Virus record (IMG/VR): IMGVR_UViG_3300009376_000075 | Location: 1 to 24,839 of that record | DNA: 24,839 bases | Direction: 5' to 3' (one strand) | Source of the DNA: a virus | Shown here: one piece after another, positions 1 to 6,042 of the stretch | Numbering within the stretch: the first letter of the stretch is position 1 | Layout: the number at the start of each line of letters is the position of its first letter | Notes under the pieces: generated by a model | The model's database searches: none | What the model was told of the DNA's origin: nothing | What the model saw: only the letters and a program-made list of their open reading frames with translations | Program-made: the position numbers and the translations under genes

Positions 1-129
1 GTTCAAGATGTTAATGCGATGGGCGGACACATAGTGCAAGCCTTTGACGATTATCCCAATGCAGATACTTTAGCCAATCGCTTAAATCACGAAACGCGTG
101 GTTCTGCTGGTTTTTATTACGCTGTTTAG
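1..129 (+). CDS. C-terminal end of a small phage protein (5' partial)
   Basis: The frame is open from the first base and stops with TAG at 127-129, giving 42 residues. I do not recognise a named family. The last 30 residues (a LANRL stretch followed by AGFYYAV) resemble the end of the 52-residue protein at 12948-13106 (LADKL followed by AGFYLF), with one gap between the two blocks, so the two genes look like members of one small family. The stop lies just upstream of the AGGAG that serves the next gene, so it belongs to the same early operon. The upstream part is outside the window. Confidence 0.6.
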   Translation, partial: VQDVNAMGGHIVQAFDDYPNADTLANRLNHETRGSAGFYYAV

Positions 130-138
130 GAGAAAAAA

Positions 139-435
139 ATGGAATACATAGATAGAGTATTAATGGACGAAATTGAGCATGACAGGATGGAGCATGCTCA
201 CAATGCCAAATATGAGGATGAGTTGTACAGGTTCTCTATCGAAGTTTGGGCAACGATGGCTGTTGTTGAGCATCATTTAGATAAAGACTTCAATGTCAAG
301 TTTAAGATGGAATCAATAGAGGCGCTGAGAGAGGCTTTGGATGAAATTTCATCGGTTCAAATGCACTACGACACCTTGCATAGTTTGGAGCAAGATGATA
401 TTTGGAAAATCATATGGGAGAATCCAGCATGGTAA
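139..435 (+). CDS. Hypothetical early phage protein, 98 aa
   Basis: ATG at 139 is preceded by AGGAG at 128-132. The protein is acidic and mostly helical in appearance, with no signal peptide, membrane segment or cysteine motif. It is rich in Glu, His and Met in the first 25 residues. It sits first in a run of six or seven tiny overlapping genes, the layout usual for early phage genes that act on the host or modulate replication. No function can be given. The stop overlaps the start of the next gene. Confidence 0.75.
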   Translation: MEYIDRVLMDEIEHDRMEHAHNAKYEDELYRFSIEVWATMAVVEHHLDKDFNVKFKMESIEALREALDEISSVQMHYDTLHSLEQDDIWKIIWENPAW

Positions 436-614
436 ATAATATCAGAAGAGCAACCAATCACTGGCTATGGACTAAAGGTCTAGCCACTTTGAAACAATAC
501 CCAATGACAGTTGAAAGATACAAAGTGTCACGGCTATTCAAGCGCGGATTTGTAGTTGGATTTATGTGCGGACTCGTGCCATACATTGTACACATGGGAG
601 GGTGGTTGAGATGA
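429..614 (+). CDS. Small single-pass membrane protein, 61 aa
   Basis: I chose ATG 429, which overlaps the preceding stop (ATGGTAA) and has GGGAG at 416-420, over a non-ATG or upstream in-frame start at 402. The N-terminal half is basic (several Arg, Lys and Trp); the C-terminal 20 residues (from about residue 41, GFVVGFMCGLVPYIVHMGG) form one hydrophobic segment that could span the inner membrane, leaving a very short tail. Function unknown. The stop TGA overlaps the next ATG (ATGA at 611-614), so translation is coupled. Confidence 0.65.
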   Translation: MVNNIRRATNHWLWTKGLATLKQYPMTVERYKVSRLFKRGFVVGFMCGLVPYIVHMGGWLR

Positions 615-784
615 AGATTCAAAAGCTAAAGAGTAAGCTGGCAAATCTACCAGTTCCGCCTGTTGTTCAAGACCAAGAGCCAGACTTCATGTCATACGCT
701 CATGAGCAAATGATGACTGAGGAACACAAGCGGGAATCAGACAAGCTAACAGAGGCAATGCTTCGGGATATAGGTGCTTTATGA
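611..784 (+). CDS. Hypothetical phage protein, 57 aa
   Basis: The start is ATG 611, which overlaps the previous stop and is preceded by GGGAGGG at 596-602; a longer version from 566 would overlap the membrane-protein gene by 49 bases and has no better ribosome site. The protein is charged and Pro/Gln-containing in the middle, with no membrane segment or recognisable motif. It ends in another ATGA overlap at 781-784. Function unknown. Confidence 0.65.
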   Translation: MKIQKLKSKLANLPVPPVVQDQEPDFMSYAHEQMMTEEHKRESDKLTEAMLRDIGAL

Positions 785-1002
785 AATCAGGACGATTAGA
801 TATAGACTTGGTTGATTTGGAGTCTGTAAAGATTGACGGGATTGACTATAAGGATTATCCAGATTTCTGCGATGCTTTTATAGCAAGCGCAAAGTACAAT
901 AACGGCGAGCCATTATCTAGCGATGATTGTGATGCCTTTATGAATGAGCATACTACTGTGTTCTATGAATTAGTATGGGAGAAGGCACATCATGAATGTT
1001 AA
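781..1002 (+). CDS. Hypothetical acidic phage protein, 73 aa
   Basis: Starts at an ATGA overlap. The protein is strongly acidic (runs of Asp in the first 30 residues and again around SSDDCD), with two cysteines and a C-terminal HHEC. Small acidic phage proteins are sometimes DNA mimics or inhibitors of host DNA-binding proteins, but nothing specific supports that here. Its 3' end overlaps the next gene by 11 bases. Confidence 0.65.
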   Translation: MKSGRLDIDLVDLESVKIDGIDYKDYPDFCDAFIASAKYNNGEPLSSDDCDAFMNEHTTVFYELVWEKAHHEC

Positions 1003-1195
1003 TTTATATCAATTGGCAGTTTTGGAAAAGGCTTTAGAATTAGAGCTAAAAGGTCTTAAATCCAGAGGGCGTACAGCCTATTCAATTATTAAATCGGAAT
1101 TCGGGTTCAAAGGCGGTAGAGAATCCGTGTTAAGTCAATTTAAAGATTATCGCCAAAACTTAATGAAGGAGGTTCTACATGAGCCAGAAGGGTAA
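992..1195 (+). CDS. Hypothetical basic phage protein, 67 aa
   Basis: ATG 992 has GGGAG at 977-981. The protein is basic and helical, with a region around GLKSRGRTAYSIIKSEFG that recalls small phage proteins often found beside replication genes, but I cannot name a family. The gene overlaps its neighbours on both sides (11 and 17 bases), which supports it as a real member of the early operon. Confidence 0.65.
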   Translation: MNVNLYQLAVLEKALELELKGLKSRGRTAYSIIKSEFGFKGGRESVLSQFKDYRQNLMKEVLHEPEG

Positions 1196-1445
1196 AGTTA
1201 TAGAGTTCGCACCTAAAGATGAAAGGTGGGATAAATTTAAGGGCGCTATAGATAAAATGATTGCGCGCGCAACAAGTCAAGATGAGCGTGATGATATTCT
1301 AGCAGTAATAGAAGTTTATCATGGACTCAAAACGGAAATGTTGGATATGTTAACAGAAGAGCAAGCTCGTAATCTGTGTTCAAGTGTTTGTATGAGCGTC
1401 ATCACCGAACTTGAAGAGGAGGAGCATTATGACCCAGAAGGATAG
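1179..1445 (+). CDS. Hypothetical early phage protein, 88 aa
   Basis: ATG 1179 has a strong AAGGAGG at 1166-1172. Acidic helical protein whose C-terminus ends in a run of Glu (ELEEEEHYDPEG). No membrane segment. The Glu-rich tail is partly explained by the DNA: the GAGGAGGAG that encodes it also serves as the ribosome site of the next gene. Function unknown. Confidence 0.7.
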   Translation: MSQKGKVIEFAPKDERWDKFKGAIDKMIARATSQDERDDILAVIEVYHGLKTEMLDMLTEEQARNLCSSVCMSVITELEEEEHYDPEG

Positions 1446-1650
1446 ACTTAGACGTTATCTAGTCAATAACCAATCAATAGACCCGTTACGTGCTTGGACA
1501 GATTTAGGTATATACAGGCTTTCAGCCGTAATTTATATACTAAGGCGCGAGGGTGTTGGTATAACTACAGAGAATAAAACTATACACAATAGATATGGTG
1601 AAAAATGTGTAGTTGCTAACTATATGCTTGATGATTATGTTCCATACTGA
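1429..1650 (+). CDS. Small helix-turn-helix DNA-binding protein, 73 aa
   Basis: The start is ATG 1429, just after GAGGAGGAG; a TTG at 1411 is in frame but less likely. The N-terminal 45 residues (TQKDRLRRYL, a short linker with SIDPLRAWTDLGIYRLSA, then IYILRREG) match the small phage helix-turn-helix type in which a pattern of 'run a query, dose by locus, recognise with GIxRLSARI, LRxxG' is typical (the HTH_39-like family, by memory). The rest is a short beta wing. It probably binds DNA as a phage regulator; the target is unknown. It is the only evident transcription-factor-like protein in the early cluster. Confidence 0.7.
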   Translation: MTQKDRLRRYLVNNQSIDPLRAWTDLGIYRLSAVIYILRREGVGITTENKTIHNRYGEKCVVANYMLDDYVPY

Positions 1651-1909
1651 TAGTGTGGTTGAGTTATACGATGAGTGGATGTGTGATTTTAGTAGGATAG
1701 ACCAATCGCATCGACTGATAAAAATCTCAATCCTTAAATGTAGAACGGTTGACAAAATCGATACTATTGTCAAGAAGTTGACAGGCTCTAAAGATTACAC
1801 GCTTGTCGATAAGCGAGAGAAACATGTTAATAAAAAACTAGGAGATATAAATGACTACTTCAAACAGAAACATTATGGAAGCTTTTGCCGAATTCAGGGG
1901 CAAGATTGA
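1631..1909 (+). CDS. Hypothetical phage protein, about 92 aa (start uncertain)
   Basis: This frame fills the otherwise empty 200 bases between the helix-turn-helix gene and the ERF gene. I prefer ATG 1631 or 1637; neither has a clear ribosome site, so translation may be coupled to the preceding gene. The product is basic, with a Lys-rich second half (KLTGSKDYTLVDKREKHVNKK), and no recognised domain. The last 59 bases overlap the ERF gene in another frame, more overlap than is usual in this genome, which lowers confidence. Confidence 0.5.
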   Translation: MIMFHTDSVVELYDEWMCDFSRIDQSHRLIKISILKCRTVDKIDTIVKKLTGSKDYTLVDKREKHVNKKLGDINDYFKQKHYGSFCRIQGQD

Positions 1910-2456
1910 CACGATAAAGAAAACGTCAAAAAACCCTTTTTTCGGCAGTAATTATGCTGATATTAACACAGTGATTGGCGCAATCAATCCAGTGCTAGAT
2001 GAGGTTGGGTTGGTATATGTACAATCACCAACTGTATTAGATGGTTTTGATTATCTAAAAACCACGGTATATATGCAGGATAACCCAGACCAAAGCGTTG
2101 AATCAATGGTTAGGTTGATACTAACCAAGAATGACATGCAACAGTTAGGCTCTGCTATAACCTACGCGAGACGATATGCGTTAATTTCAATGTTCGGGCT
2201 TGAAACAGAAGATGATGATGGCAATATGGTTTCTGGCAAAGTTTCAAAAAAAGCGCCTAAAACAGAAAAAAAGCTGTATAATACAACACCTACACAACAA
2301 CAAAATGCAAGAATTAACAAGGCATTTGAGTTGTTGGATAATGCTAAAGAAAGGGGAGATATTAACAAAGCAAAGACTATTTATTTTCAAGCAGAATCAG
2401 AAGGCATCACACAAATATGTGATAAAGCCATTAGCCTGTTCGGAGATGAATTATAA
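1851..2456 (+). CDS. erf: ERF-family single-strand DNA annealing protein
   Basis: 201 residues. ERF-type recombinases bind single-stranded DNA and anneal complementary strands in phage recombination and genome circularisation. The ERF core is seen in residues 8-125: a YADINTVI segment (residues 35-42), and the signature QQLGSAITYARRYALISMFG (97-116), followed by ETEDDDG. After about residue 130 comes a Lys/Gln-rich linker and a helical tail, as in other ERF proteins where the C-terminus varies. GGAG precedes ATG 1851. It lies upstream of an SSB-like gene, the usual partnership. The length is normal for the family. Confidence 0.9.
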   Translation: MTTSNRNIMEAFAEFRGKIDTIKKTSKNPFFGSNYADINTVIGAINPVLDEVGLVYVQSPTVLDGFDYLKTTVYMQDNPDQSVESMVRLILTKNDMQQLGSAITYARRYALISMFGLETEDDDGNMVSGKVSKKAPKTEKKLYNTTPTQQQNARINKAFELLDNAKERGDINKAKTIYFQAESEGITQICDKAISLFGDEL

Positions 2457-2472
2457 ATTAACCTATCGCAAT

Positions 2473-2553
2473 GGTTAGTCGGGGTGAACTTCTTTCATTT
2501 GAATCTCCGCACCTCGTTAGGTCTTATGCGGGATTGACTACCCTAAGTAGTCA
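2473..2553 (+). promoter_or_regulatory. Possible structured leader RNA with alternative hairpins
   Basis: The 122-base gap before the next gene can fold in two exclusive ways. GGTTAGTC (2473-2480) can pair with GACTACC (2536-2542) with one bulge, closing an inner GGGGTG/CACCTC helix (2481-2486 with 2510-2515). Alternatively TGACTAC (2535-2541) pairs perfectly with GTAGTCA (2547-2553) over a CCTAA loop, followed by CTTTTAA. A CCGCA/TGCGG helix (2507-2511 with 2527-2531) is a further option. This looks like an attenuator or switch but matches no riboswitch class that I can name. Confidence 0.35.
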
Positions 2554-2578
2554 CTTTTAACTAAACAAAGGAGTTATT

Positions 2579-2977
2579 ATGGTAGTAGAAGATTTTGAAG
2601 ATGCTCTAAGGATTTTAAGCACGAAAGATATGAGGGGTAAATTTAGATTTTTTAATGAAGACTTTATTCTTAGGCTTTCGAACAAATTAGGTTGGACTGT
2701 AGCACACGCTCAAGCCAAGAGGGGCTGGACAACACAAGATGAAAGCATTGTGAGAATGGCAACAACCAAAGGCTATACAGTTGCACACGCTATGGCTTTC
2801 AGAGGTTATGTCTTTCGTTTTGAAAGAATTAACAAATTAGCTACTCTAGCTGGTTGGCTAGGTGTTAATGACAAGAGCGGGTTTCCGCCACCAATCACGG
2901 TGGAGAATATAGGAAGCCTCGTAACCAAGAACTATTTAGGAATTAAAAAACAAAGGAGAACAGATGTCGGATTATGA
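2579..2977 (+). CDS. TVAHA-repeat phage protein, 132 aa
   Basis: ATG 2579 is preceded by AAAGGAG (2567-2573). Residues 37-80 hold two copies of a repeat: LGWTVAHAQAKRGW and KGYTVAHAMAFRGY, each preceded by a helix and spaced by about 27 residues. Such TVAHxxAxxG repeats, ankyrin-like in rhythm (a TVAH in place of TPLH), occur in uncharacterised bacterial and phage proteins and suggest a protein-binding scaffold. The C-terminus is basic (KKQRR). It stands between the ERF and SSB-like genes and its stop overlaps the latter's start, so a role in DNA metabolism is possible but unproven. Confidence 0.7.
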   Translation: MVVEDFEDALRILSTKDMRGKFRFFNEDFILRLSNKLGWTVAHAQAKRGWTTQDESIVRMATTKGYTVAHAMAFRGYVFRFERINKLATLAGWLGVNDKSGFPPPITVENIGSLVTKNYLGIKKQRRTDVGL

Positions 2978-3263
2978 TAATACAAATACAGCAATAGCTT
3001 TCGTTGATAACGGACTATTCAACAAAGCTGGCGTAGAAGCTAAAGGTAGTAAACCAATTCTAACTGTAAAGGTTAATTTTGACGGTGTTGATAAGGAAAT
3101 CGGTTTATGGTTTTCAACTGATAAACAAACTGGTCAGTACAAAGTTACTCAGAACGGCAGTAAGATGCTAACTGGTCAAGTTAAAGACCCCTATGTTGCC
3201 CAAGCTGTTCAAGCGGTAAGCGCAACAGTTAATGACGAATTTGAAGATGACATCCCGTTTTAG
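2964..3263 (+). CDS. SSB-like protein with acidic C-terminal tip, 99 aa
   Basis: AAAGGAG precedes ATG 2964. The protein is small and beta-rich (KPILTVKVNF, EIGLWFSTD, GQYKVTQNGSKML), compatible with an OB-type barrel, and ends in FEDDIPF. An acidic tail closing in DDIPF is the hallmark of bacterial and phage single-stranded DNA-binding proteins, where it recruits partner proteins. It is shorter than cellular SSB (about 170 residues) and lacks the usual Gly/Gln-rich linker. The position after ERF supports the role. The assignment rests on the tip and the context, not on a recognised full domain. Confidence 0.6.
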   Translation: MSDYDNTNTAIAFVDNGLFNKAGVEAKGSKPILTVKVNFDGVDKEIGLWFSTDKQTGQYKVTQNGSKMLTGQVKDPYVAQAVQAVSATVNDEFEDDIPF

Positions 3264-3266
3264 AAT

Positions 3267-3800
3267 ATGAAAGCAACCCTCACAAGTTTAGAGAAAATAA
3301 AGCGCAACCCAAACAATCCGCGCGTCTTGAAAGATGAGAACTTAGATAAGCTAGTATCCTCTATTAAAGAGTTTCCACAAATGCTTGATATTAGACCAAT
3401 CGTTGTTAATGACGATATGGTGGTATTAGGTGGCAATATGCGCCTAGTGGCTTGCAAAGAAGCAGGGTTAAAGAAAGTACCAGTAATCAAAGCTAGTAGT
3501 TTGACCGAAGAGCAACAAAGAGAATTCATTATCAAAGATAACGTAGGATTTGGTGAGTGGGATTGGGATTTATTATCTACCGAATGGGATACAGAAGCTC
3601 TTGACAAATGGGGGCTTAAAACTTGGGGTACATCTGAAATCGATTTAGATGATTTTTTTGAAGATGATACGACAGAGAAGCAAAATGCCAACAAGATTGT
3701 TTTAGAATACAACGATGAAGATTACACTCAAATCATTGAATTGTTTGCTAATCACGAAGGAACTAAAGAATCTATTGTTTTGAATCTGTTACAAACATGA
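3267..3800 (+). CDS. ParB/Srx-fold protein, probable DNA-modification partner
   Basis: 177 residues. The ParB-like domain covers residues 5-80: NPNNPRV (14-20), a helix LDKLVSSIKEF, IRPIVV, then the ParB box VLGGNMRLVACKEAG (53-67). Next comes the segment FIIKDNVGFGEWDWDLLSTEW (87-107) with DKWGL (113-117), which is typical of ParB-type domains sitting in front of phage and bacterial DNA methyltransferases. Here the following gene, overlapping by 4 bases, is instead a DNA guanine transglycosylase. In the bacterial Dpd cluster, DpdA works with DpdB, also described as ParB-like, so this protein may target or assist DpdA. That role is inference. Confidence 0.75.
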   Translation: MKATLTSLEKIKRNPNNPRVLKDENLDKLVSSIKEFPQMLDIRPIVVNDDMVVLGGNMRLVACKEAGLKKVPVIKASSLTEEQQREFIIKDNVGFGEWDWDLLSTEWDTEALDKWGLKTWGTSEIDLDDFFEDDTTEKQNANKIVLEYNDEDYTQIIELFANHEGTKESIVLNLLQT

Positions 3801-4537
3801 AGATTTATCTAGCTATTAATAATCTTATTATGTTTACTCATGCTGAACCTAAAGAAATATACTGTCTATCTTCCTACCATTACTCACAGAAAGACAAAAC
3901 CTTGACTTCTTATTTTCCTAAATGGAAAGACTTTATTCTTGATTCTGGGATATTTACTTATCTGAATGGCAAAGACGCTCGCGGGGTAGATTGGGAGAAA
4001 TATGTAGACAACTATGCTGTTTATGTAAAAAAACACAACATTAAAAACTATGTTGAAGTGGACATTGATAAGATTGTTGGTTTAAAAGAAGTGGAGCGGT
4101 TGAGAGAGCGACTAGAAAAAAAAGTAGGCTGGCAATCAATGCCAGTTTGGCACTTAAATAGAGGATATGACAAGTGGCTAGAGATATGTCACGATTATAG
4201 CTATATCTGTTTTGGTGCATTTATAACCGATGGACTGAAAGAGAGTAAATATCATAAAATCCCTAAATTTATTGCTGATGCTAGAGCAAAAAAGTGTAAT
4301 GTACACGGATTAGGCATGACTCACTTCAAATGGCTTAAATCGTTGAGGTTTCATTCGGTAGATAGTAGTTCATGGATTGGTGGAGTTAGATATGGAGCTG
4401 TATCTGTGTTTGATAAAGATAGAGTTAGAACTATCAAGAAACCAGAGAACAAGAAATTCACAAATTACAAACAAGTAGGTGAGCATAACTTAAGAGAGTG
4501 GACAAAATTCATAAACTATGCAGAACACAGATTATAA
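3797..4537 (+). CDS. dpdA: DpdA-type DNA guanine transglycosylase (short phage form)
   Basis: 246 residues. DpdA enzymes are DNA relatives of tRNA-guanine transglycosylase: they cut out guanine from DNA and insert a 7-deazaguanine base. TGT-fold landmarks are in order: FILDSGIFTY (46-55, the DSG with the presumed proton-transfer Asp49), VEVDID (86-91), MPVWHLNRG (115-123), ICFGAF (137-142), VHGLGMT (169-175) and FHSVDSSSW (185-193), where Asp189 is in the place of the nucleophile. The CxCxxC zinc site of bacterial TGT is absent, as in short phage DpdA forms. It starts at an ATGA overlap with the ParB-like gene and is followed by five genes for making the base. Confidence 0.88.
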   Translation: MKIYLAINNLIMFTHAEPKEIYCLSSYHYSQKDKTLTSYFPKWKDFILDSGIFTYLNGKDARGVDWEKYVDNYAVYVKKHNIKNYVEVDIDKIVGLKEVERLRERLEKKVGWQSMPVWHLNRGYDKWLEICHDYSYICFGAFITDGLKESKYHKIPKFIADARAKKCNVHGLGMTHFKWLKSLRFHSVDSSSWIGGVRYGAVSVFDKDRVRTIKKPENKKFTNYKQVGEHNLREWTKFINYAEHRL

Positions 4538-4553
4538 TAACAAGGAGCGTCTT

Positions 4554-4952
4554 ATGAGTAAAAGAATACCGATACACGGAAATATGAGTCGACCAGCAGA
4601 CCCAGCTGATGCGATTCAAGAAGTTGAAAAAGGAAAGGTAGAGTGGACAGGAGGCGATTTAATAGTTTCTGTTTCGACTCAAGAGTTCACCTCTGTATGC
4701 CCAACAACAGGACAGCCAGACTTTAACACTATAACGATAATCTATAAGCCTGATAGGTTTTATGTAGAATCCAAAACTATGAAATTCTACCTATGGTCTT
4801 ATCGTGAATATGGGGCGCATTGTGAAACTCTAGCTAAAAAGATAGCTGAAGACATATACTTAGCTATTGAGCCTTTAAGTATTGAAGTAATAGTGAATCA
4901 GTTTCCTAGAGGCGGACTAAAGATTATTTCAAACTTTAAAAAAGAGAGGTAA
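4554..4952 (+). CDS. queF: QueF-like 7-cyano-7-deazaguanine reductase
   Basis: Start ATG 4554 with AAGGAG at 4542-4547; an upstream in-frame ATG (4518) lies inside dpdA. 132 residues, the size of the short (type I) QueF, which reduces preQ0 to preQ1 with NADPH. Seen: EFTSVCPTTGQPDF (44-57) with the thioimide-forming Cys49 and Asp56; the NADPH motif ESKTMK (72-77); PRGG (118-121). Odd: where QueF has FHE, this protein reads AHCE (88-91), so the position of the conserved His carries Cys, with His one residue earlier. The NADPH motif argues for a reductase rather than the amidine-forming QueF-L, but altered chemistry is possible. Confidence 0.85.
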   Translation: MSKRIPIHGNMSRPADPADAIQEVEKGKVEWTGGDLIVSVSTQEFTSVCPTTGQPDFNTITIIYKPDRFYVESKTMKFYLWSYREYGAHCETLAKKIAEDIYLAIEPLSIEVIVNQFPRGGLKIISNFKKER

Positions 4953-4954
4953 TT

Positions 4955-5620
4955 ATGAAAAAAGCACTAGTATTACTAAGCGGTGGTCAAGATAGTACAA
5001 CGTGTTTGTATTGGGCGCTGAAGAATTTTGACCAAGTGCAAGCTATTGGCTTCGATTATGGTCAAATGCACTCTCAAGAACTAAAGCAAGCAAGAAAGAT
5101 TGCTGATTTTGTTAATGTTGAGTATAAGATATTTAATATCAAAGGCTTGCTTGCTAGAAGCAGTTTAACTGAACACACTAATCACAACGATAAAAGCTAC
5201 GTTGATAAAGATTTACCAGCCTCGTTTACCAGTGGGAGAAACATTTTGTTTCTAACTATAGCTGGTAGTTATTGTGCCGAGAAAGGAATAAACGATATTG
5301 TGACAGGGGTTTGTCAAACAGATTATTCTGGATACCCAGATTGCCGTAGAACCACCATCGACTCAATGCAGAACACTTTAAGTCTAGGTCTAGGAAACGG
5401 TGATTACAGAATACATACACCTTTGATGTATTTGGATAAAGCAGAAACTTGGGGATTGGCGTGTGACCTTAATTGTTTAGGTGTAATCGTCCATGATACT
5501 TTAACAGATTATGACGGTGATATGACACTCAACGAATGGGGTAGAGGTAAAGCCGACAACCCAGCAAGCAAGCTAAGAATGAAAGGTTATTATGAAGCCA
5601 AGGAGAGAGGATGGATTTAG
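4955..5620 (+). CDS. queC: QueC-like 7-deazaguanine synthase lacking the zinc cysteines
   Basis: 221 residues. QueC turns 7-carboxy-7-deazaguanine into preQ0 through an amide, using ATP and ammonia. The N-type pyrophosphatase loop SGGQDSTTCL is at 9-18, FDYGQMHSQE at 33-42, SGRNILFL at 93-100 and TGVCQTDYSGYPDCR at 117-131, all as in E. coli QueC. The C-terminal zinc site is not: E. coli has TLTCYNG then CGHCAAC, while this protein has TLTDYDG (182-188) and WGRGKADNPAS (195-205) before KLRMKG. All four zinc cysteines are replaced. The fold may hold without zinc, or the product may differ (for instance stopping at the amide). GAGAGG precedes ATG 4955. Confidence 0.88.
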   Translation: MKKALVLLSGGQDSTTCLYWALKNFDQVQAIGFDYGQMHSQELKQARKIADFVNVEYKIFNIKGLLARSSLTEHTNHNDKSYVDKDLPASFTSGRNILFLTIAGSYCAEKGINDIVTGVCQTDYSGYPDCRRTTIDSMQNTLSLGLGNGDYRIHTPLMYLDKAETWGLACDLNCLGVIVHDTLTDYDGDMTLNEWGRGKADNPASKLRMKGYYEAKERGWI

Positions 5621-6042
5621 TAACCGCATCTCGTTATCACGACATAAGCACAGGACACAGAGTATCCGGTCACGAAAACAAATGCGCCCATATTCACGGA
5701 CATAACTATAGATTTCATTTTACTGTAGCTACCGATGAATTAGACTCTATAGGTAGAGTAATAGACTTCTCTGTGATTAAAGTAAAACTGTGTCAATGGC
5801 TTGAAGACAACTATGACCACAAGTTTCTAATGTGGGAGAACGACCCGTTGTTGGAAAAAATGATAGATATAGTACCTAAAGATATTGTTGTTACACCTTT
5901 CAATCCAACAGCCGAGAATATCGCTCAACATTTGGTTGAAGTTGTAGCACCTAAACAGCTAGATAAAACAGGCTGTAAACTAATTAAATGTGTAATAGAC
6001 GAAACAAGGAAATGTTCAGCATCTTATGAAATTAAATATTAG
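5611..6042 (+). CDS. queD: QueD, 6-carboxytetrahydropterin synthase
   Basis: 143 residues; makes 6-carboxy-5,6,7,8-tetrahydropterin from dihydroneopterin triphosphate, the FolE product. The zinc and catalytic residues are in place: STGHRVSGH (13-21, zinc His16), then CAHIHGHNY (25-33), the CxxxHGH motif with catalytic Cys25 and zinc His29 and His31. VIDFSVIK (50-57) and NPTAENIA match the family. Length is normal (about 120-145). AAGGAG at 5600-5605 serves ATG 5611; the gene overlaps the end of queC by 10 bases. Confidence 0.93.
   Translation: MDLVTASRYHDISTGHRVSGHENKCAHIHGHNYRFHFTVATDELDSIGRVIDFSVIKVKLCQWLEDNYDHKFLMWENDPLLEKMIDIVPKDIVVTPFNPTAENIAQHLVEVVAPKQLDKTGCKLIKCVIDETRKCSASYEIKY

Noticed and set aside
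2466-2545. Possible tRNA in the gap after the ERF gene
   Set aside because: It has paired segments, but no T-loop consensus, no CCA-type acceptor and no clear anticodon arm, so it cannot be a tRNA.
3260-3712. Reverse-strand frame of 150 codons opposite the ParB-like gene
   Set aside because: Ser-rich shadow translation with no family features; the forward strand encodes a clear ParB-type protein.
4518-4553. ATG 4518 as the start of queF
   Set aside because: It lies inside the end of dpdA, while ATG 4554 follows a strong AAGGAG.
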